From Leptospira sp. B5-022 (lineage in GTDB: Bacteria; Spirochaetota; Leptospiria; Leptospirales; Leptospiraceae): DNA of 64,000 nt. The stretch spans positions 315,501 through 379,500 of the forward strand of contig NZ_ANIJ01000047.1 in assembly GCF_000347035.1 (NCBI RefSeq), given 5' to 3'. Shown here one piece after another: positions 57,701-64,000 of the stretch. A program made the translations under genes and the position numbers. Within the stretch, counting starts at the first letter, position 1. Every line of letters begins with the position of its first letter. The notes under the pieces were generated by a model. That model searched no databases. It saw only the letters and a list, made by a program, of their open reading frames with translations, and was not told the origin of the DNA.

Positions 57701-57884
57701 GATGCCGGCTGTCCCTGAACTTGTGGAAGGAACCTTCCTGGAAGTTTTGGATGTAGTAAAACCGGAAAGAACTAAGTTCTTAAGTATGCTCACCGAATTT
57801 AATCATGAGGGAAACAACCTGTTAGGAGTACTTTTATTCCTGCCGGATTTCGACGAACTCATGGATTTACTTCCGAAATTTTAA
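54732..57884 (+). CDS. cheA: chemotaxis kinase CheA fused to a C-terminal CheC-like phosphatase domain
   Basis: 1050 aa, about 350 longer than a normal CheA. P1/Hpt has His48 in IFRAAHSLKSSAAFVG. A P2-like region covers about 175-270. P3 is around 285-350 (KVSSDKLDQLMNNVGELVIT). The kinase N-box is LLHLIRNSVDHGIES, the G1 box IRDDGRGLD and the G2 box GFSTADKITDISGRGVGMN. The CheW-like P5 domain covers about 540-700. After a charged linker (700-850) comes a CheC/CheX-like domain: the first helix has S871-x-x-N874 where CheC has E-x-x-N, while the second has E969-x-x-N972 with Pro995 at the expected spacing of 22. CheC-type domains dephosphorylate CheY-P, so one polypeptide may carry kinase and phosphatase. 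Confidence 0.93.
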   Translation: MAGVLGEYTELFLEESEDQIEELNANLLKLEKDQSNPQTINDIFRAAHSLKSSAAFVGLYNLSDLAHKMENLLQSIRDGKLIVNLSLVNLLFQCFDLIKNVIVNVAAGKKVDTPYTDMIQRLEAYEKNPDVAPAPSSSGRSVSKSVTPVAKHEELNANGIELDADDQKELEEILRNGSGKPWLLKVGLKKDSPMKGLRYTLIVQNLKNLGQVFRTKPSGEELENGTEAPYLSILIVSSESQEELTKAANVDMVENLMIQEFKLSGYSESGVPSSYQLDEEERSSEAKVTLKSIKVSSDKLDQLMNNVGELVITNSGFQKIYDDLLRTFGDDQLFNELKGRIDLINRISKELQSGIMNIRMVPISTVFRRFSRLVRDLSLETGKTVDLVLNGESTELDKKVIDALGEPLLHLIRNSVDHGIESPEERKRLGKPEIGIVELNAYQGGSNIMVEIRDDGRGLDVEKIRKKAIEKGLVSETDALALEESDIYQFIFAPGFSTADKITDISGRGVGMNVVNNLIQEFKGKILIQSQKGSGTSFVLSFPQALAIIPSILIVMEEEVYAFPLSEVNETIKVNNEQITTLEGNEIINLRGEVLPIYRLNRILGLQDKTDREEFPVVIVQYKGRKLGFMVDELVGKHETVIKSLEKNFKNIKGLTGASIMGDGTIIMVLDIPGLVEFAAELEENARYINYHLETMKRISTIRTIETEEEKYIQKTSNPTNVYNHKLHEITTRERERRKKSERKKSDESKKVIVAKEELEREISSAPIKSSMEIRPSEDKLISSSDSPSELSSNTAVLERPAAKKEGMEEAYRSHINELISDSPVSDEERKRADQIIEGFLEQKKQRMMAVSHSKEFTGNLSKEQIKKIESVVNTGMMNAGMVLSQILNRNVDLFIPEIIMNDKEGLASEIRFSDDKFYGMKVKMTGDLNGNMLMMFSRENAKNLARELLDSAASGDTLDEDTKSVLSEIANIVCASVLNSISNKAKVSVMPAVPELVEGTFLEVLDVVKPERTKFLSMLTEFNHEGNNLLGVLLFLPDFDELMDLLPKF

Positions 57885-57900
57885 ACACTAGGATTTTGTC

Positions 57901-58983
57901 GTGGTAGGAACTCCCGCGGACGGGTCGATTCGGGTCGTGATCGTAGACGACTCTCTTTTGGTGCGAAATATTATTTCTGACCAGATCAAAAAGGAGAGTA
58001 GGATACAAGTTATAGCCACCGGTAAAACCGGAGTGGATTGTATCGAACTCGCCACAAAACTCAGACCCGATATAGTGATATTAGATGTGGAAATGCCGGT
58101 GATGGATGGGCTTTCCGCGCTACAAGAACTTCAGAAGAGAAAATTGGGTATTCCGGTAATGATGCTATCCGTTCTCACTCAACACGGAGCGGAAGCAACT
58201 TTCAAAGCATTGGAATACGGCGCCATCGATTTTGTTCCGAAACCTTCTTCGAGTAATCAATTCAATCCGGAAGAAATCGGAACCGTTCTTAGAAATAGAA
58301 TACTTGCTTATTTCGATAGCATACGACCAAGTCATGCGACGCTTGACCCCAAAAAACTTGTAGATGCGGTCAAAAGTAAAATTTTCAAAGATGAAAAAAA
58401 AGCCGTGGAAGCGATTTGTATCGGGACATCCACAGGTGGTCCGAAAGCTTTGCAGACGGTTTTTTCCGATTTTCCGGAGAATTTTCATTTACCAATTTTC
58501 GTCGTACAACATATGCCTGTGGGTTTTACAAAAGCGTTTGCTTCTCGTTTAAACGATCATTCCAAGATCAAGGTAAAGGAAGCCGAGGATGGAGAAGAAA
58601 TTCGTCCCGGAACCGGTTATGTTGCTCCGGGTGATGCACATTTAAAGATCGAATCTAGGGCAGGACGGAAATGGATTGCCTTAGGTAGGGAAGCGTTGGT
58701 AAATGGACACAGGCCCTCAGTCGAAGTTTTATTCGACAGCGCAATCCGGGAATACGGGAGCGCCTTAGTCGGTGTAATTATGACCGGCATGGGTAAGGAC
58801 GGAGCAGCGGCAATTCTCAGAATGAGAGAGACCGGAGCTTCTACTGTCGCCCAAGACGAGGACAGCTCCGTGATCTTCGGAATGAATCGCCAAGCCATCG
58901 AAATGGGCGGGATTCAGTTCGTAGAACCAGTAAGCGCAATAACATCAAGGATACTTTCCATTCTCAAAGAAAGGGGAAACTAA
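57901..58983 (+). CDS. cheB: chemotaxis protein-glutamate methylesterase CheB
   Basis: 360 aa from a GTG start. The receiver domain has the acidic pair in [14 protein letters not shown] and Asp62 in [16 protein letters not shown]; its C-terminal Lys is in FVPKPSSS. The esterase domain carries the triad Ser177 ([11 protein letters not shown]), His ([16 protein letters not shown]) and Asp ([12 protein letters not shown]). CheB demethylates receptors for adaptation and is activated by CheA. It lies 16 bp after cheA and 2 bp before cheY. The usual partner CheR is not in the window. Confidence 0.96.
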   Translation: MVGTPADGSIRVVIVDDSLLVRNIISDQIKKESRIQVIATGKTGVDCIELATKLRPDIVILDVEMPVMDGLSALQELQKRKLGIPVMMLSVLTQHGAEATFKALEYGAIDFVPKPSSSNQFNPEEIGTVLRNRILAYFDSIRPSHATLDPKKLVDAVKSKIFKDEKKAVEAICIGTSTGGPKALQTVFSDFPENFHLPIFVVQHMPVGFTKAFASRLNDHSKIKVKEAEDGEEIRPGTGYVAPGDAHLKIESRAGRKWIALGREALVNGHRPSVEVLFDSAIREYGSALVGVIMTGMGKDGAAAILRMRETGASTVAQDEDSSVIFGMNRQAIEMGGIQFVEPVSAITSRILSILKERGN

Positions 58984-58985
58984 TT

Positions 58986-59348
58986 ATGGCCAGAATTCTC
59001 GTAGTAGACGATGCAAAATTCATGAGGACCATGGTGAAGGACGCACTCGTCGCCGGAGGGCATGAGATCGTCGGCGAGGCCGAAAACGGAAACATCGCTG
59101 TCGATCAGTACAAAGCGATCAAGCCGGACCTAGTCACCATGGATATCACCATGAGAGAAAAAGACGGGATCGAAGCAGCCCAGGAAATTTTTAAATTGGA
59201 TCCGAAAGCGCGTATCATTATGGTTACCGCTCTTGGGCAGGAAGAACTTCTTGCAAAAGCGATCAAGATGGGAGTGAAGGATTTCGTAGTAAAACCTTTT
59301 TCACCGGAAAGATTGCAACAGGCGGCAGAAAAAGCACTGAATTCCTAA
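58986..59348 (+). CDS. cheY: chemotaxis response regulator CheY
   Basis: 120 aa, a single receiver domain. Acidic pair in ILVVDDAKFMRTMV, phosphorylation site Asp53 in LVTMDITMREKDGIEA, Thr in IMVTALGQEELL and Lys in DFVVKPFSPERL. CheY-P would act on the flagellar switch, and the CheC-like part of CheA is a candidate phosphatase. It is 4 bp upstream of scpA, so chemotaxis and chromosome-segregation genes may share transcripts. Confidence 0.95.
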   Translation: MARILVVDDAKFMRTMVKDALVAGGHEIVGEAENGNIAVDQYKAIKPDLVTMDITMREKDGIEAAQEIFKLDPKARIIMVTALGQEELLAKAIKMGVKDFVVKPFSPERLQQAAEKALNS

Positions 59349-59352
59349 AAAG

Positions 59353-60129
59353 ATGGAAAGAGAAAACGCCACACAATCCTTCGTAGTTCAATGGAACAAT
59401 TCCGAAGGCGGTATTACGGAGGGACCTTTAAGTCTTCTCTGGTCTCTTATAGAAAGTTATAAGGTTGATATATTCGAAGTTTCCCTTTATAGGATCACTC
59501 AAGACTTTCTAAACTTCATTAAGATTTCTGCAAGTATCCATATAGACATGGGAGCGGAATACGCTCTTATGGCTGCAAATTTAGTTTATCTCAAATCCAA
59601 GGCATTATTACCCGATCCGGGTTTCGAAGAAGAGGATTACGATCCTCCTCTTCCCCCCGAACTGGTCGAAAAACTTCTTGAACATAAAAAATTCCAATTA
59701 ACCGCCCAAAAAATGGGGGATGTGGACAAGATCCAGGCCGGAGTATTCTCGAGAGAAACCAATCAGGTGATAGACGAGTCCGAGTCCTGGCTGGATCTAA
59801 GCCTTTTAGACCTGATCTCCGCATTTAACGAGATCTTGGAAAAACGGGAAGACGAAGGCGAGATTCCCGCTTTACTTACCGCGCCCCACCGGTATTCTGT
59901 CGAGGAAAAGATGGGTACCATTTCCGAACTGCTCGTCGAACGTTCGGATATCTCCTTTGAAGAATTGTTTTCTACGGTCAAGCCGGAGAAAGCCGAGATT
60001 GTAGCCGTCTTTCTGGCGATGTTGGAACTCTGTAAACAGAGAATTGTATCCATCCGCCAGCATAAAACTTTCGGCGAAATCCGTATATTCTTGGTGGGAG
60101 AACCGTGGAACGCGACAAAGCCGGCTTAA
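59353..60129 (+). CDS. scpA: segregation and condensation protein ScpA
   Basis: 258 aa. The kleisin of the bacterial Smc complex. The N-terminal block FEGPL is changed to TEGPLSLLWSLIESYKVDIF; IDMGAEYALMAANLVYLKSKALLP is the standard second block. The C-terminal winged helix (FEELFSTVKPEKAEIVAVFLAMLELC) binds the Smc head. It overlaps scpB by 25 bp. Smc itself is not in the window. Confidence 0.93.
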   Translation: MERENATQSFVVQWNNSEGGITEGPLSLLWSLIESYKVDIFEVSLYRITQDFLNFIKISASIHIDMGAEYALMAANLVYLKSKALLPDPGFEEEDYDPPLPPELVEKLLEHKKFQLTAQKMGDVDKIQAGVFSRETNQVIDESESWLDLSLLDLISAFNEILEKREDEGEIPALLTAPHRYSVEEKMGTISELLVERSDISFEELFSTVKPEKAEIVAVFLAMLELCKQRIVSIRQHKTFGEIRIFLVGEPWNATKPA

Positions 60130-60674
60130 AAGGACTGATAGAGGCGCTGCTTTTCCTTTCCGGAGAACCGCTGAAACTAGCCAGTATCGCAAAATCCATA
60201 GACTGCGAAAAACAGGAAGCTCGTGATATACTCGACGAGCTGATCTTGGATTACCAAGAGAAGGACGGAGGTTTTGTTCTTAGAGAAATCGCAGGCGCAT
60301 ATCAATTCTCCACGAACGAAAAATATTCCGAAATTTTAGCAAAGCTCTTCAAAGAGAAGAAGAGAGAACAACTTTCGCGTTCTAGCTTGGATACTTTGGC
60401 GATCATCGCTTATAAACAACCCATCACATTATCCGAAATAGACGATATTCGTGGGGTTTCTTCCAGAGCCATGGTAACTTCTCTTATTTCCAAAAAACTG
60501 GTAAAACCGGTGGGTAATAAGGAAGTTCCCGGACGACCGGCGTTGTACGGTACCACGAAGGAATTTTTGATACATTTTGGATTAAATAAACTGACCGATT
60601 TACCTGCTCCTGTGGAAGTGAAGGAATTAAAATTCGAAAACCTGGATGATTTGATAGAGAATGGCCAAGAATGA
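60105..60674 (+). CDS. scpB: segregation and condensation protein ScpB
   Basis: 189 aa. Two winged-helix domains: LKGLIEALLFLSGEPLKLAS at the start, then LSRSSLDTLAIIAYKQPITL and DDIRGVSSRAMVTSLISKKL, followed by GRPALYGTTKEFLIHFGL. ScpB dimers bind ScpA in the Smc complex. The gene begins inside the 3' end of scpA (25 bp overlap) and overlaps pheA by 14 bp. Confidence 0.95.
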   Translation: MERDKAGLKGLIEALLFLSGEPLKLASIAKSIDCEKQEARDILDELILDYQEKDGGFVLREIAGAYQFSTNEKYSEILAKLFKEKKREQLSRSSLDTLAIIAYKQPITLSEIDDIRGVSSRAMVTSLISKKLVKPVGNKEVPGRPALYGTTKEFLIHFGLNKLTDLPAPVEVKELKFENLDDLIENGQE

Positions 60675-61752
60675 CGACAAACTGAAAGAGTTTAGGGAAA
60701 AGATCGATTCCCTGGACAAAGAAATCGTAAAGGCTATCCAGGCCAGAGCTGAAATCGCCTCCGAGATCGGAGAGATCAAAAGACAGAATAACGAGCCTAT
60801 CTACCGTCCTGACAGAGAAAAGGACGTATACGAAAAGATCCTTGGACTGAATGGAGGGCCGCTTCCGGATAAAGTGCTTCTTGCCATTTATAGAGAGATC
60901 ATGTCCGGCTCTTTTTCCGTGGAAAAAGGTTTGAAGATCGGTTATCTGGGACCGGAAGGATCTTTTTCTCACCAAGCGGTTCGCGCCAGATTCGGGACTT
61001 CCGTGGAGGCTACCGAATTTCCTTCCATTCCGGAAGTGTTTCGCGCAGTGGAAACGGATAAGGCGGATTACGGAGTGGTCCCTGTGGAAAATTCTTCCGA
61101 AGGACTAGTGAACTCCACTTTAGATCAGTTCTTAGTGTCCGATCTAAATATTTATTCTGAAATTTATCTGAAGATCCATCTGAACCTTCTAGGATTCGAA
61201 CACGATCTTTCCAAGATCAAAACTTTATATGGGATCAAGATCGCAAATTCGCAGTGCCGAAATTGGATCGCTGCAAACCTTCCACATGTGGAAGTTTCTG
61301 AAACTCCTTCTACTTCCAGAGCGGCCAGCATAGTAGCGGAAAAGAAGGAGGCATGCGCCGCAGTAGCTTCCTCGATTGCCGCTGAAATTTACGGTCTGGA
61401 TCTGGTCCGAGAATCCATTGAGGATATGTCGGACAATACCACAAGATTTTTGATCATAGGCAAAAACCAATGTCCCCCTACCGGAAACGATAAGACCTCC
61501 GTTGTATTCTCCATTCCGGATAAACCCGGATCTTTATATAATGTCTTAAAACCGATCTTCGATAAGGGGATCAATATGACCAAAGTGGAGTCCAGACCGA
61601 CAAGAAGGACTTCTTGGGAATATAACTTCTTCATAGATTTTTTAGGTCATAAAAAGGACCCTCAAATAGAAGAGGTCCTTAACGTATTAAAAGAAAACAC
61701 AATCTACCTCAGGATTTTGGGATCCTATCCGATCTCTCCACCTAACCCGTGA
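60661..61752 (+). CDS. pheA: bifunctional chorismate mutase / prephenate dehydratase
   Basis: 363 aa. Residues 1-90 are an AroQ-type chorismate mutase ([34 protein letters not shown]). Residues about 97-280 are prephenate dehydratase ([49 protein letters not shown]). A C-terminal ACT domain contains [14 protein letters not shown], the Phe-binding ESRP motif, so feedback control by phenylalanine is expected. It overlaps scpB by 14 bp and tyrA by 4 bp. Confidence 0.96.
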   Translation: MAKNDDKLKEFREKIDSLDKEIVKAIQARAEIASEIGEIKRQNNEPIYRPDREKDVYEKILGLNGGPLPDKVLLAIYREIMSGSFSVEKGLKIGYLGPEGSFSHQAVRARFGTSVEATEFPSIPEVFRAVETDKADYGVVPVENSSEGLVNSTLDQFLVSDLNIYSEIYLKIHLNLLGFEHDLSKIKTLYGIKIANSQCRNWIAANLPHVEVSETPSTSRAASIVAEKKEACAAVASSIAAEIYGLDLVRESIEDMSDNTTRFLIIGKNQCPPTGNDKTSVVFSIPDKPGSLYNVLKPIFDKGINMTKVESRPTRRTSWEYNFFIDFLGHKKDPQIEEVLNVLKENTIYLRILGSYPISPPNP

Positions 61753-62666
61753 AAATCGAATTTTCTAGAATCCTGATTTATGGTCTGGGAATGATGGGTG
61801 CCTCCCTCTCTTTGGCCTTACGAAAAAAGAACTCTTCCGCGGAGATCGTGGGAGTGGTAGGATCACCTTCCAGTAAAGAAAAGGGGATACGGCTCAAATC
61901 AGCGGATCGAATTTATACCGCAGAGGAATTTTCCAAATCTCCCGATTGGGAATCCTATAATCTGATCGTTTTCGGAGTTCCGGTCAATACGACAGTGGAA
62001 GTGATCTCCAAACTTCCGTCCGGGTTTAAAGGTCTTTTGACGGATATGGGCTCCACTAAACAAGAGATTGTTCATGCGGTGGAGTCGGTTCTGACGGGAG
62101 AGCACCAATATATTTCCTCTCATCCAATGTGCGGTTCAGAAGAATCCGGCTTGGAATTCGGAAATGCGGACTTATATGAGAACAGGCTTTGTATTTTGAC
62201 CAGGCCCAAAGGTGCAACTGATGCGGCCTTTGCCGAGATCGAAAAATTTTGGAAATTTTTAGGAATGTCTACCACGGAAATTCCTGCAAAGGATCATGAT
62301 AAGATCCTATCCTATGTGTCCCATGTTCCTCATTTGATCTCTTCTCTTATGACAAATTGGGTTTGGGAAAACGGGTGTGTGAGGGAATTCACCCAAAATT
62401 CCCCTTTACCTTTGACAGGCGGTGGGTTTAGGGACATGACACGCATTGCAGGTTCGAATCCTAAGATGTGGTCACCGATCTTTTCTTCCAACCAAGAAGA
62501 GATCTATAAGGCGCTTTTGGATTATAAGGATAGATTGGATAAACTTCTTTCGGAGTTGGATCCCCAAAAGCCGCTCGACCTAAAACATTGGGAGTCCTTC
62601 ATGGAAAAATCTCGTATCGATAGGGACGCAATTTTAAAGAAACAAAATGATTCCAAGAATCCTTAG
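61749..62666 (+). CDS. tyrA: prephenate dehydrogenase
   Basis: 305 aa from a GTG start overlapping pheA by 4 bp. The dinucleotide motif is [20 protein letters not shown]. The catalytic His lies in [13 protein letters not shown], and the helical dimer domain has [16 protein letters not shown] and [18 protein letters not shown]. It oxidises prephenate to 4-hydroxyphenylpyruvate for tyrosine. No ACT domain is attached. It overlaps aroA by 20 bp. Confidence 0.95.
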   Translation: MKIEFSRILIYGLGMMGASLSLALRKKNSSAEIVGVVGSPSSKEKGIRLKSADRIYTAEEFSKSPDWESYNLIVFGVPVNTTVEVISKLPSGFKGLLTDMGSTKQEIVHAVESVLTGEHQYISSHPMCGSEESGLEFGNADLYENRLCILTRPKGATDAAFAEIEKFWKFLGMSTTEIPAKDHDKILSYVSHVPHLISSLMTNWVWENGCVREFTQNSPLPLTGGGFRDMTRIAGSNPKMWSPIFSSNQEEIYKALLDYKDRLDKLLSELDPQKPLDLKHWESFMEKSRIDRDAILKKQNDSKNP

Positions 62667-63963
62667 TTCTACCGGAAAAGAGATCACAGTTCCGGGAGAC
62701 AAATCTCTTTCTCATAGAAGCGTATTATTCTCCGTATTGTCTAAAGGGACCTCTCATGTTTCCGGATTTTTGGAAGCGGAAGATCCTTTAAATACGATGA
62801 AAGCTTTCACCCAACTCGGATTGAAAGTGGAAAAAATTTCCAAGGGAGAATATGTTTTTACAAGTCCCGGTAAAAATTCGCTCCAATCCCCAAAAGGAGT
62901 TTTAGATTTCGGAAATGCGGGAACCGGGATCAGATTATCCGCAGGATTACTTTGCGGGATACAGGGAATTAAGGCTACATTAACGGGAGATCATTCCCTC
63001 CAAAAAAGACCGATGTCCCGTATTATAAAACCTTTAACTTCTATGGGAGCGTCCATCTCCGGAAAGGATGATAAGGCTCCTTTAGAAATCATCGGAAAAA
63101 AACTATCTAACTTTCATTACAAAAGCCCGATCGCTTCGGCTCAAGTGAAATCCTGTCTGATGCTCGCAGCAATGGCTTCCGAAACTTCTTTGGAATACGA
63201 AGAGGATATTCTCTCTCGCGACCATACGGAGAATATGTTCCGGTTTTTGGGAAACAAACTGACTTATCTTTCGCCCACTCATTTTAGAATGGAACCCCCT
63301 TATACTTTCGAAGCGAAAGAATTCAAGGTGCCGGGCGATATTTCCTCTGCCGCATTCTTTTTGGTGCTCGGAGTTTTATTAAAAGAAGGTTCCGTTCTTG
63401 TGAAAAATGTGGGATTGAACCCTTCTCGTATAGGGATCTTAAACGCGCTCGAGGCAATGGGCGCAAAAATTATCGTCCACAATAAAAGGATAGAATGCGG
63501 GGAACCCGTAGGAGATCTGGAAGCGGTCTCTTCTAATTTACGTTTTTCTGAAATTAAAGAAGAATGGATCCCTTCTCTCATCGATGAGATCCCGATCTTG
63601 ACCATCGCGGGCCTTTTTGCTAAAGGCGGATTTACGATCCGTCATGCGGAAGAACTTCGCGCAAAAGAATCGGATCGAATTTCCGCCATGGTGGAAAATC
63701 TCCGAAATTTGGGGATCACGGTACATGAATATCCGGACGGGTATGAAATCCCTGAAATCGGTTCCACCGTACATTCTTCGGAACTTTCTTCCTGGCTTTC
63801 CGGAAACCCGGTGAATATTTTTACGAAGATGGATCATCGAATCGCAATGAGTTTTATGATCCTCCAAGCGGTGAGTGGTTTGGAAATTCGCCCGGATGAA
63901 ACTTCTTGGATAGAAACTTCCTTTCCGGGATTCGAATCGTTACTGGAAGGTTTTGTACAATGA
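62647..63963 (+). CDS. aroA: 3-phosphoshikimate 1-carboxyvinyltransferase (EPSP synthase)
   Basis: 438 aa. Catalytic and substrate motifs are complete: [97 protein letters not shown] and the final [12 protein letters not shown]. It makes EPSP, the precursor of chorismate, and so feeds pheA and tyrA upstream. The residue after LFGNAGT is GIRL rather than AMRP, the class II-like variation. It overlaps cmk by 4 bp. Confidence 0.97.
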   Translation: MIPRILSSTGKEITVPGDKSLSHRSVLFSVLSKGTSHVSGFLEAEDPLNTMKAFTQLGLKVEKISKGEYVFTSPGKNSLQSPKGVLDFGNAGTGIRLSAGLLCGIQGIKATLTGDHSLQKRPMSRIIKPLTSMGASISGKDDKAPLEIIGKKLSNFHYKSPIASAQVKSCLMLAAMASETSLEYEEDILSRDHTENMFRFLGNKLTYLSPTHFRMEPPYTFEAKEFKVPGDISSAAFFLVLGVLLKEGSVLVKNVGLNPSRIGILNALEAMGAKIIVHNKRIECGEPVGDLEAVSSNLRFSEIKEEWIPSLIDEIPILTIAGLFAKGGFTIRHAEELRAKESDRISAMVENLRNLGITVHEYPDGYEIPEIGSTVHSSELSSWLSGNPVNIFTKMDHRIAMSFMILQAVSGLEIRPDETSWIETSFPGFESLLEGFVQ

Positions 63964-64000
63964 CGGAAAATGTGATCGCTTTAGACGGCCCCGCCGGAAC
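63960..64000 (+). CDS. cmk: 5' end of cytidylate kinase (partial)
   Basis: Thirteen codons are present before the window ends: [13 protein letters not shown], the start of the P-loop of CMP kinase (consensus IAIDGPAGSGKS). aroA-cmk is a widely conserved gene order, which supports the call. The ATG overlaps the aroA stop by 4 bp. Confidence 0.8.
   Translation, partial: MTENVIALDGPAG

Overview
The window is a gene-dense bacterial chromosome segment that I assign to a spirochaete of the genus Leptospira. The evidence is a Leptospira-like set of proteins: spirochaetal FlgE, large lipoproteins with relaxed lipoboxes, FecR/outer-membrane-barrel pairs, and GAF/HD-GYP and cNMP-patatin regulators. 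Moderate GC and many short dispersed intergenic repeats suggest a non-interrogans species, but the species is inference only. No rRNA, tRNA, CRISPR array, phage or complete IS element was found.

Layout. 1-1.1 kb: the 3' end of a gene that looks like carB, then two small Cys-rich exported proteins on the minus strand. 1.4-5.4 kb: a small CxxC protein, then the hook genes fliK-like, flgD and flgE, closed by a terminator. 5.7-10.2 kb: two large regulators, a double-cNMP patatin phospholipase and a GAF/HD-GYP protein. 10.2-12.7 kb: murD, a STAS anti-anti-sigma factor and trpC. 12.8-14.4 kb: an inverted-repeat-bounded element and a TMEM43-like membrane protein. 14.8-25 kb: three very large lipoproteins, the last two being tandem paralogues with an N-terminal Ig-like domain. 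25-29.2 kb: a FecR protein with a CxxCH motif and an outer-membrane barrel, divergent from a LytS/LytTR-type two-component system. 29.3-32.4 kb: a minus-strand run of aldolase-like protein, TetR, CorA and SDR. 32.5-40.9 kb: lepB followed by the complete F1Fo ATP synthase locus. 41.2-46.1 kb: an acidic protein with about a dozen copies of a short DEPIALSDDEL motif, followed at once by a GAF/degenerate-GGDEF protein. 46.1-48.9 kb: repeat-rich DNA with an ArsR/AHSA1 pair under a perfect inverted repeat, and carA. 49-52.3 kb: thrS, infC, rpmI, rplT. 52.5-54.1 kb: a coiled-coil acidic protein, zapA and the folate gene fau. 54.2-64 kb: cheW, cheA (with a C-terminal CheC-like phosphatase domain), cheB, cheY, scpA, scpB, pheA, tyrA, aroA and the start of cmk, all on one strand with overlaps or tiny gaps.

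How the genes work together. The flagellar and chemotaxis blocks serve motility; HD-GYP, GAF, STAS, LytTR and the acidic-motif pair point to extensive signalling. The ATP synthase, translation, cell-division and chorismate-derived amino-acid blocks are housekeeping. The accessory signal is in the lipoprotein cluster, the FecR/barrel pair and three families of dispersed repeats (called A, B and C here), one copy of which overlaps the 5' region of thrS.

The observations I rate highest are the CheA-CheC fusion with one intact phosphatase motif, the motif-array protein next to a degenerate GGDEF protein, a hook protein with no cysteine in which serine sits at the position expected for the spirochaetal lysinoalanine-crosslink cysteine, and a probably leaderless ArsR gene embedded in a 20-bp perfect inverted repeat.
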